Positions 1 to 4,500 of a stretch of 5,188 nt of DNA are shown in pieces; the first letter of the stretch is position 1; each line of letters begins with the position of its first letter. Source of the DNA: Pseudomonadota bacterium (GTDB taxonomy: Bacteria > Myxococcota_A > Polyangia > Polyangiales > Polyangiaceae). The DNA is taken from positions 1-5,188 of the forward strand of contig JAEZYZ010000145.1 of NCBI GenBank assembly GCA_023418705.1, given 5' to 3'. Made by a program: the position numbers and the translations under genes. The notes below the pieces were generated by a model. That model did no database searches and was not told where the DNA came from. It saw only the letters and a list, made by a program, of their open reading frames with translations.

Positions 1-104
1 ACGCGGGGGCGGCCGGCGATGCGGGCGTGGGCGGCCAGGGCGGCTACACGCCCGTGCCCATCTACGGGGGCCCCTTCCCCGACGAGCGGCGCGCGGGCCT
101 CTGA
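1..104 (+). CDS. C-terminal end of a Gly-rich, probably exported protein (5' part outside window)
   Basis: Only the last 33 codons are visible, read from base 3 to a TGA at 102-104. They encode a Gly/Ala-rich linker (AGAAGDAGVGGQGG) followed by YTPVPIYGGPFPDE and a short DERRAGL-like tail. Gly-rich linkers followed by a short C-terminal YGxPxPD-type sequence are common at the ends of predicted lipoproteins and secreted proteins of Polyangiales; that comparison is from general knowledge, not a search. The last seven residues (DERRAGL) are encoded by the first unit of the 22-bp tandem array, and the stop codon lies at the junction of units 1 and 2, so the array has overrun or defined the end of this protein. 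Without the N-terminus no domain, signal peptide or function can be given. Other frames are also open over this short stretch, so the call rests on the recognisable tail and the stop position. Confidence 0.55.
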   Translation, partial: AGAAGDAGVGGQGGYTPVPIYGGPFPDERRAGL

Positions 105-561
105 CGAGCGGCGCGCGTGTCTCTGACGAGCAGCGCGCGAGCCTCTGACGAGCGGCGCGCGGGCCTCTGACGAGCGGCGCGCGAGCCTCTGACGAGCAGC
201 GCGCGAGCCTCCGACGAGCGGCGCGCGAGCCTCTGACGAGCAGCGCGCGAGCCTCTGACGAGCAGCGCGCGAGCCTCTGACGAGCAGCGCGCGAGCCTCT
301 GACGAGCAGCGCGCGAGCCTCTGACGAGCAGCGCGCGAGCCTCTGACGAGCGGCGCGCGAGCCTCCGACGAGCAGCGCGCGAGCCTCTGACGAGCGGCGC
401 GCGAGCCTCTGACGAGCAGCGCGCGAGCGTCTGACGAGCGGCGCGCGAGCCTCTGACGAGCAGCGCGCGAGCGTCTGACGAGCGGCGCGCGAGCCTCTGA
501 CGAGCGGCGCGCGAGCCTCTGACGAGCAGCGCGCGAGCCTCTGACGAGCGGCGCGCGGGCC
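81..561. repeat. Tandem array of a 22-bp unit, 21 full copies plus a 19-base partial copy
   Basis: Units start at 81, 103, 125 and every 22 bases up to 543, with no insertion or deletion in 481 bases. The core is GACGAGCRGCGCGCGAGC, usually followed by CTCT. Variation is limited to a few positions: base 8 is A or G; the end is CTCT, CTCC or GTCT; and units 1, 4 and 22 have GGG in place of GAG. Unit 2 is the most divergent. Every unit contains GCGCGC. The unit length is not a multiple of three and the plus strand has a TGA in each unit, so the array does not encode protein on that strand. It occupies nearly the whole gap between two convergent genes (ending at 104 and 607), where promoters are not expected. 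No unique spacers separate the units, so it is not a CRISPR. Its function is unknown: it could be a slippage-prone minisatellite, a binding-site array with sites two helical turns apart, or a transcription buffer between convergent genes. Confidence 0.97.
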
Positions 562-588
562 GTGCTCGAGGGCGAGCGCTTGGGGCGA

Positions 589-658
589 CACGGCGCGCCC
601 GCTGGTTCAGCCGTGAGCGCGGAAGAAATCGACCAGCGTCGTCACGGCGCGCCCGCTG
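589..658. repeat. 16-bp direct repeat flanking the hydrolase stop codon
   Basis: The 16 bases CACGGCGCGCCCGCTG occur at 589-604 and again at 643-658, 54 bp apart. The right copy lies in the last codons of the hydrolase gene, where the minus strand encodes SGRAV. The left copy is just beyond its stop codon. The offset is exactly 18 codons, so the sequence past the stop repeats part of the coding end in the same frame. This may be a small duplication of the gene end or a by-product of the array next to it. Bases 562-606 otherwise show no gene or convincing terminator. Confidence 0.7.
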
Positions 659-1869
659 AACGCGCCGCCCCAGGGCTCGCGGAAGGCCGCCGCCAAGCTC
701 GGCCGCTCGTGCATGAAGTGATCGACGCCGGGCAGCTCGGTGAAGCGTCCCTTCGGCGCCAACTGGGCTATTTCCCGCAGGTCGTCGGCGCTGGTCAAAA
801 AATCACACGCGGCGAAGACCGCGAGCACCGGGCAGCGCACCTGCTGCCACGCGCCGGCGATGTCCTGGGTCTGCAGCTGCTGAAAGAAGCGCGCGTCGCG
901 ATCGTACACCTGCGAGCCCGCGAAGTCGCTCGGCTGCACGTCGGCCAGATCGGGTCGCTTCGCGTAGGCCTCGTCGGGCGTCAGGCCTCGAAGATACACG
1001 AGCTCTTGCAGCTCGCAGAGCCGCGTCAGGCGGCGTTCGAGCGCGGCGCCGCCAAGGCCCCCGAGCGCGAGCTGGCGCGCCGAGGACTTGAGCAGGGCGT
1101 CGTGCCAGGGTTGGGCGGACGTGCCCCAGACGACCACGCTCGCGAACGCGGGCCGCCGAGCGAGCAGCGCGGCGAGCACCCCGCCCAGGCTGCGGCCGAA
1201 CAGATGCCGGGCGGACGCGCGCACGCGAGGCTCGGCGCAGAAGTGAGCCAGCGCCGCCCACCACCCGCGCATCTCCGCCTCGAAGTCGAGCTCGGTGCAC
1301 GGCGGCCCTTCGCTGTCGCCGAGGCCGCTGCGGTCGACGCGCATCGTCGCGAAGCCGGCCGCCGTGAGGCCCTGCACGAGCTGGAACGTGGGGTGCCAGG
1401 TCGATCGCGGGTGCTCGCACGAGACCCACGCCAGGCTCGGCAAGAGCCAGACCGCCGGGTGCGGTCCTTCGCCGTCGGGGAAGGTCCAGATGGAGCGCAG
1501 CCGCTGCGACCCGCCGTCCTCCTGGAGCACGAGCACCTCGCCGAGCTCCACCCGTCCGTTGGCGAGCGGCTCGAGGGGCATGGGCTCGACGTCGACGGCC
1601 AGCGCGATCGGGTGGCCGTCGCGCAAAAAGCCGAGCTCGGCGCCTTGACCCGCCGGCAGCCGCGCCGCCAGCGAGCGCGCGGCGCGCAGATCGATCACCG
1701 GCTGCCCGGCGATCGCGACCAGCACGTCCCCCACCTGCACGCCACCGCGAGCCGCTGGCGATCCCTCGTCCACCCTCCCGACCACGAGCCGCCCTGGCGG
1801 TCCGCCTGCGTCATCGAGCTCCACCTCGAAGCCCAGGTAACCTCGGCGAGCGAGCGGCGCGCGGGTCAT
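607..1869 (-). CDS. PDZ domain-containing alpha/beta hydrolase
   Basis: A 420-residue protein read from ATG at 1869. It has no signal peptide or membrane segment, so it is probably cytoplasmic. Residues about 8-98 form a PDZ domain (YLGFEVELDD, then GRVDEGSPAARGGVQVGDVL with the usual GD-V/L carboxylate-binding area). About 135-418 form an alpha/beta-hydrolase: RVDRSGLGDSEGPPC near 177-191, nucleophile elbow G225-R-S227-L-G, acid D356 in the FAACDF strand end, and H384 in GVDHF, so the catalytic triad appears complete. The reaction should be hydrolysis of an ester, thioester or peptide bond; the substrate is unknown. The frame is open upstream to 1965, but the extra 32 residues look unlike protein family sequence and start at TTG, so ATG 1869 is preferred, although no strong Shine-Dalgarno sequence precedes it. 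PDZ domains are usually attached to periplasmic proteases such as DegP; pairing one with a cytoplasmic lipase-like fold is uncommon but known in deltaproteobacteria. It diverges from the barrel-protein gene and converges on the gene ending at 104. Confidence 0.9.
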   Translation of the reverse strand: MTRAPLARRGYLGFEVELDDAGGPPGRLVVGRVDEGSPAARGGVQVGDVLVAIAGQPVIDLRAARSLAARLPAGQGAELGFLRDGHPIALAVDVEPMPLEPLANGRVELGEVLVLQEDGGSQRLRSIWTFPDGEGPHPAVWLLPSLAWVSCEHPRSTWHPTFQLVQGLTAAGFATMRVDRSGLGDSEGPPCTELDFEAEMRGWWAALAHFCAEPRVRASARHLFGRSLGGVLAALLARRPAFASVVVWGTSAQPWHDALLKSSARQLALGGLGGAALERRLTRLCELQELVYLRGLTPDEAYAKRPDLADVQPSDFAGSQVYDRDARFFQQLQTQDIAGAWQQVRCPVLAVFAACDFLTSADDLREIAQLAPKGRFTELPGVDHFMHERPSLAAAFREPWGGAFSGRAVTTLVDFFRAHG

Positions 1870-1984
1870 CGCCGCCCAGCATACCGGACCTCCGTGCCTG
1901 CACGCTGCTGGATGGATGACCACCGATCGTGCTACCGAGTCATCACGGCCGCCGAGCGCCGTCAACTACGGGGAATCTTGCACG
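1870..1984. promoter_or_regulatory. Divergent intergenic region, presumed promoters for hydrolase and barrel protein
   Basis: These 115 bp lie between the divergent starts at 1869 (minus) and 1985 (plus), so both promoters should be here or overlap it. I see only weak elements: a TTGACG hexamer on the minus strand at 1960-1965 without a convincing -10 at normal spacing, and GGGGAA at 1970-1975, nine bases before the barrel-protein ATG, which serves as its ribosome-binding site. No operator-like dyad is evident. Confidence 0.35.
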
Positions 1985-2704
1985 ATGCCGACAGCAAACA
2001 CGACGTTCGTCCACGGTTTGTGCAGCGCGGCCGCGGTCGCCGCGGTCACGCTGACCTCCAGCGTGGGCAGCGCCAGCAAGCCCCGCACCCACGACGACTT
2101 CTACTTCCGGGGTGGCGTGGGGGCGGGTTATCTGGTGTCGGACCTGCAGTTCGAGGGGCCCCTCGGGGAGCTCGACGCGAGCGGCGTCGCGTTGACGTAT
2201 GAGCTCGCGTTCGGCGGCACGCCCGCTCCGGGGCTGGTGGTGGGTGGGGCCAGCTACGGCGCGCTCATGCCGTCTCTGACGGCCGAAGGCTCGGGCGGGG
2301 CCGAGCTCGACGGATCGCAGTGGGTCGTGCCCGTGGGGCCGGTGCTCGGCTACGTCGGCCCGTTCATCGACTTTTACCCCGTGCCAACCGGGGGTTTTCA
2401 CGTGCAGTGGTCGATGGCGTTCGCGATGAGCAGCTCCAGCTACGAGCGCGCCGACGGCGCCGAGGTGGATTTCGACGCCGTCGGCTGGACGGCGATGTTT
2501 GGCCTTGGTTACGACTTCTGGGTCGACGACGAGTGGAGCCTCGGCGCGCTCGCGCGGGCGCAGTACACGTCCCTGCACGCCGGCTCCGTCACGCTCTCCA
2601 GCGCGAGCGGGAGCGCGAGCGGGAGCGGGAGCGGCACCCAGCACACGGACGTCGATCAATCGGCCTGGTTGCCAGCGCTGTTGATCACGGCGACCTATCA
2701 TTGA
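1985..2704 (+). CDS. Predicted outer-membrane beta-barrel protein, myxobacterial type
   Basis: A 239-residue protein. Residues 1-30 look like a Sec signal peptide: a hydrophobic run (GLCSAAAVAAVTLTSSVGSA) with likely cleavage after A30 in VGSA. The n-region is unusual in lacking Lys or Arg. The mature part alternates hydrophobic and small or polar residues in amphipathic strands, many Gly- and Tyr-rich (FYFRGGVGAGYL at about 39-50, LVVGGASYGALMP, WVVPVGPVLGYVGPF, VGWTAMFGLGYDFWV), and ends LLITATYH, close to the aromatic C-terminal strand of barrel proteins. Similar Gly-rich DDFYxRxGxGxGY proteins are common, uncharacterised, in myxobacteria. A Ser/Gly/Ala tract (residues about 205-217) with hexanucleotide-like DNA probably lies in a surface loop. 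The frame is open from ATG 1916, but ATG 1985 is preferred because GGGGAA sits at good spacing and the signal peptide then begins normally. No function beyond an envelope protein can be assigned. Confidence 0.75.
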   Translation: MPTANTTFVHGLCSAAAVAAVTLTSSVGSASKPRTHDDFYFRGGVGAGYLVSDLQFEGPLGELDASGVALTYELAFGGTPAPGLVVGGASYGALMPSLTAEGSGGAELDGSQWVVPVGPVLGYVGPFIDFYPVPTGGFHVQWSMAFAMSSSSYERADGAEVDFDAVGWTAMFGLGYDFWVDDEWSLGALARAQYTSLHAGSVTLSSASGSASGSGSGTQHTDVDQSAWLPALLITATYH

Positions 2705-2709
2705 GCGCG

Positions 2710-2760
2710 CCGGCTCACGCAGCGTGCGTTTCCGGCTCACGCAGCGTGCGTTTCCGGCTT
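2710..2760. repeat. Two tandem copies of a 22-bp unit plus a 7-base partial copy, upstream of the tetR promoter
   Basis: Units at 2710-2731 and 2732-2753 are identical and are followed by a partial copy (CCGGCTT) at 2754-2760 that runs into the -35-like hexamer. Each unit contains CACGCAGCGTG (2716-2726 and 2738-2748), an 11-base near-palindrome with a single central base, and the overlapping stem ACGCA-GCG-TGCGT followed by TT. It is unrelated in sequence to the large array on the left although the period is the same. It may be a pair of activator or repressor sites on one face of the DNA, or weak tandem hairpins ending transcription of the barrel-protein gene. Confidence 0.85.
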
Positions 2761-2786
2761 GACGCCGCACGTTAACGGCGTTAACT
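2759..2786 (+). promoter_or_regulatory. Putative promoter of the tetR-family gene
   Basis: TTGACG at 2759-2764 matches a sigma-70 -35 element in five of six positions. TTAACT at 2781-2786 is a weak -10 candidate after a 16-base spacer. The GTTAAC dyad fills the space between the two, the classic arrangement for a repressor that blocks RNA polymerase. With this -10, transcription would start at about 2793-2795, at or next to the GTG start codon, which fits a leaderless or near-leaderless mRNA and the absence of a clear Shine-Dalgarno sequence. Assignment is by eye only. Confidence 0.45.
2771..2785. promoter_or_regulatory. Operator-like dyad GTTAAC-GGC-GTTAAC (site 1)
   Basis: GTTAACGGCGTTAAC is a perfect inverted repeat with 7-bp arms around one central base, lying 9 bases before the GTG start of the TetR-family gene. 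In this GC-rich DNA an AT-rich symmetric 15-mer stands out strongly. The same GTTAAC-N3-GTTAAC arrangement recurs at 3444-3458 before the next gene. TetR-family dimers typically bind such short palindromes in their own promoters, so autoregulation is inferred. Confidence 0.8.
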
Positions 2787-2794
2787 GCAGCTGA

Positions 2795-3388
2795 GTGACC
2801 GTCGCCTCCGAAACCGGGACCCGGGAGCAGCTCGTTCGGGCCGCGCGCGACCTGTTGGTCGAGGGCGGGCTCGGCGCCGTGTCGATGCGCCGGGTCGCCA
2901 GCCAGTGCGGCCTGTCCGCCACCGCCATCTATCGACACTTTCCCGATAAGGACGCGCTGCTGAGCGCGGCGGTGCTGGACGGCTTCCGGCGCTTCGGAGC
3001 TTACCTGCTCGACGCGCTCGAGAAGCCGACGCCGCTCGAGCGCTACCGCCAGATCGGGCGCCGCTACTTCGACTTCGCGCGCGCGCACCGCCACGAATAC
3101 CAGCTGATTTTCATGACGGACTGCGCCGGACTGGGCCTGCAAAAGCTCGACGAGACGTCCAAGCAGGAGATCAGCGGGACCTTTCAGCTGCTGCAGGACC
3201 GGATCGCGGAGTGCCAGGCAGCGGGTCTGTTCGAGGCGGGTGACGCCCGCGCCTTGGCCGCCTCGGTGTGGGCGTCGGTGCACGGCCTCGCCAGCCTGAT
3301 CATCACCGGACAGCTCGAATCGGACGAAACGGCTGGCTTGATCGAGCTGCACCTCCGGCTCATCGAGGCGAGCCTGCTCAAACGGTGA
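2795..3388 (+). CDS. TetR/AcrR-family transcriptional repressor with WHG-type ligand domain
   Basis: A 197-residue protein starting at GTG. Residues about 9-55 are the TetR_N DNA-binding domain, with the helix-turn-helix MRRVASQCGLSATAIYRHF at 31-49 followed by PDKDALL, a near-consensus match. The C-terminal half matches the WHG-type TetR_C class: YFDFARAHRHEYQLIFM at about 91-107 and VWASVHG at 158-164, the W159...H163-G164 motif for which the class is named. The protein should act as a dimer that leaves DNA when a small hydrophobic ligand binds. GTG 2795 is chosen because the domain begins a few residues later and the operator and promoter lie just upstream. The stop is followed by an intrinsic terminator and then the DUF4188 gene, whose promoter carries a matching operator, making that gene the most likely target besides its own. 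The ligand cannot be read from the sequence. Confidence 0.92.
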   Translation: MTVASETGTREQLVRAARDLLVEGGLGAVSMRRVASQCGLSATAIYRHFPDKDALLSAAVLDGFRRFGAYLLDALEKPTPLERYRQIGRRYFDFARAHRHEYQLIFMTDCAGLGLQKLDETSKQEISGTFQLLQDRIAECQAAGLFEAGDARALAASVWASVHGLASLIITGQLESDETAGLIELHLRLIEASLLKR

Positions 3389-3410
3389 GCCATCCTAGCA
3401 TTCGCCTTCA

Positions 3411-3434
3411 GGCTGCCCGGGCAGCCCTTTTTTT
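3411..3434 (+). terminator. Rho-independent terminator after the tetR-family gene
   Basis: GGCTGCCCGGGCAGCC (3411-3426) is a perfect 16-base palindrome that can fold into a GC-rich stem, followed by one C and seven T residues (3428-3434). It lies 22 bases after the TetR stop codon, so the repressor and the DUF4188 gene are probably separate transcripts. The end of the T tract may overlap the -35 region of the next promoter. Confidence 0.88.
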
Positions 3435-3443
3435 GCCCACCAA

Positions 3444-3458
3444 GTTAACATCGTTAAC
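3444..3458. promoter_or_regulatory. Operator-like dyad GTTAAC-ATC-GTTAAC (site 2), promoter region of DUF4188 gene
   Basis: GTTAACATCGTTAAC repeats the two GTTAAC half-sites and the three-base spacing of site 1, although the central bases differ (ATC against GGC), so the shared half-sites are probably what matters. A TTGCCC hexamer at 3433-3438 sits 11 bases before the dyad start, much as TTGACG sits 12 bases before site 1, and TTAACA at 3454-3459 is a weak -10 candidate. The two promoters thus have the same geometry. It lies 25 bases before the DUF4188 start codon and is inferred to be a second binding site of the adjacent repressor. Confidence 0.8.
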
Positions 3459-3483
3459 ACGAAATCACGAGAGGAGCGTTCCC

Positions 3484-3984
3484 ATGACCATCATCAAAGG
3501 CCGCACCACCGTCGTCGGCGACCGCGACATCGTCGTGTTCATCATCGGCGCCCGCATCAACAAGTGGTGGCTGCTGCCGCTCGCGATCCCGATCCTCAGC
3601 CGCATGCAGGCGATGCGTCGAGAGCTCTTGAACGATCCGAGCTCCGGCTTGCTGGCGGTGCAGCCGCTCGGGCTGGGCGGTGAGGTCCAGTACTGGCAGA
3701 GCCTCGAGCATCTTTTGATCTACGCCGACGCTCGCAACAAGGAGCACCGGCCGACAGCCAAGCGCTTCTTTCAAAAAATCTTCAAGAACGAGGCGGCGGG
3801 GGTGTGGCACGAAACCTACGTCGTGCCGAAGGGTCACTACGAGTCTCTCTACATCAACATGCCGGCCACCGGCCTTGGCAAGATCGCAGCGCCCGTGCCC
3901 GCGACGGGTCGCCTGACGACGGCGCAGGGCCGCCTCGCTCCCGAGGTCTTCCAGCGCCGAGACGTCGCAGCGGCCGCCGAATGA
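3484..3984 (+). CDS. DUF4188 (Monooxy_af470-like) family protein, putative monooxygenase
   Basis: A 166-residue cytoplasmic protein of about the size usual for the family. Recognisable conserved blocks are VVFIIGARINKWW (about 17-29), a predicted helix with LLPLAIPILSRMQAMRREL, EVQYWQSLEHLLIYADARN (about 67-85) and GVWHETYVVPKGHYESLYIN followed by MPATGLGK (about 106-133). This pattern is that of DUF4188, which Pfam groups with the fungal Af470 monooxygenase-like proteins and which has a dimeric alpha/beta-barrel-like fold; no reaction is established for bacterial members. The conserved H109-E and H118 are candidates for an active site, by inference. The start is well supported: AGGAG at 3472-3476 lies seven bases before ATG. 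The gene has its own operator-bearing promoter, so it is probably induced when the neighbouring TetR-family repressor binds its ligand, suggesting oxidation or detoxification of a small hydrophobic compound. It converges on the lipoprotein gene with 10 bp between stops. Confidence 0.82.
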   Translation: MTIIKGRTTVVGDRDIVVFIIGARINKWWLLPLAIPILSRMQAMRRELLNDPSSGLLAVQPLGLGGEVQYWQSLEHLLIYADARNKEHRPTAKRFFQKIFKNEAAGVWHETYVVPKGHYESLYINMPATGLGKIAAPVPATGRLTTAQGRLAPEVFQRRDVAAAAE

Positions 3985-3994
3985 GCGATCCGGA

Positions 3995-4483
3995 CTACTT
4001 GGCTTCGAAGTGCTGAACGGCCCAGTCGAGCTGGTCTGTCCTGCGGGTCATCAGCTCTTTTTTGCCGCCGGCCTCCAGCAGGTAAAGCCGAGCGTCGGTC
4101 ACGAACAGGGTCACGTAGTACAGGTGCGGCTGTTTGCCTTCGTCGTGGCCGAAGCGCAGCTGCTTGCCCGCCAAGCCTTGGGCGTTCTTCACGTCGCGCG
4201 TCTCGAGCAGCGCGTAGCCCTTCTGCTCTCGCACCTGACGTTCGACCGCGGTGACCCAAAACCCAAGCTCACCCTTCGGCTCGTGCTCGATGGAGCGGAC
4301 GGCGAGGACGACGCCGTCCGCCGTCGTGGCGCGGTAGTCGTAGGGCGCGCTCTCCTCCAGCTCGACGAAGCCGGGCGGCGTGGCGGCCTGGAAGGTCGAG
4401 CAGGCAGAGGACAGCAACGCGGCGGCGAGCGCTGCGGCTCGACCGAACCCGAGAGAAGCGAGATCGCGGAGGCGGAAAGACAT
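3995..4483 (-). CDS. Small predicted lipoprotein of unknown function
   Basis: A 162-residue protein. The N-terminus has Arg residues, a hydrophobic run (AAALAAALLSSAC) and C28, giving a plausible though imperfect lipobox (S-S-A-C with Leu one place early). The mature part is a compact soluble domain: GFVELEE, YDYRATTADGVVLAVRSIEHEP, then GKQLRFGHDEG and HLYYVTLFVTDARLYLLEAGG, ending LDWAVQHFEAK. The alternating strands and the LYYVTLFV/RLYLLEA pair resemble the general layout of PsbP/DcrB-like domains, but this is only an impression and I do not recognise the family. The frame extends six codons upstream to TTG 4501, which overlaps the stop of the preceding gene. ATG 4483 is preferred because GAGGGAG lies nine bases before it. 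It is probably co-expressed with the DUF4349 gene and may work with it in the envelope. Confidence 0.82.
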   Translation of the reverse strand: MSFRLRDLASLGFGRAAALAAALLSSACSTFQAATPPGFVELEESAPYDYRATTADGVVLAVRSIEHEPKGELGFWVTAVERQVREQKGYALLETRDVKNAQGLAGKQLRFGHDEGKQPHLYYVTLFVTDARLYLLEAGGKKELMTRRTDQLDWAVQHFEAK

Positions 4484-4492
4484 GCTGATGGA

Positions 4493-4500
4493 CTCCCTCA
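4493..4500 (-). promoter_or_regulatory. Ribosome-binding site overlapping the DUF4349 stop codon
   Basis: On the minus strand TGAGGGAG contains both the TGA stop of the upstream gene (4500-4498) and a strong Shine-Dalgarno sequence, nine bases before ATG 4483. Ribosomes ending on DUF4349 would be placed to start on the lipoprotein, indicating translational coupling. It also settles the lipoprotein start. Confidence 0.7.

Noticed and set aside
81..561. CRISPR array or plasmid iterons
   Set aside because: Units abut with no unique spacers, so it is not CRISPR. Iterons have a similar length, but there is no rep gene, AT-rich segment or DnaA-box-like sequence nearby.
1867..1965. N-terminal extension of the hydrolase to TTG 1965
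   Set aside because: The added 32 residues lack family-like character and would take up most of the divergent promoter region; ATG 1869 leads straight into the PDZ domain.
1916..1987. Start of the barrel protein at ATG 1916
   Set aside because: It would place a polar 23-residue stretch before the signal peptide. ATG 1985 has GGGGAA at suitable spacing.
562..2202. Long plus-strand open frame of 546 codons
   Set aside because: It is antisense to the hydrolase with its clear domains and runs out of frame into the barrel-protein gene. The protein is Arg/His/Ala-rich with no recognisable domain, as expected of a high-GC shadow.
1943..3352. Long minus-strand open frame of 469 codons
   Set aside because: It lies opposite the barrel-protein and TetR genes, spans their intergenic repeats and operator, and has shadow-like Arg/Ala/Val composition.
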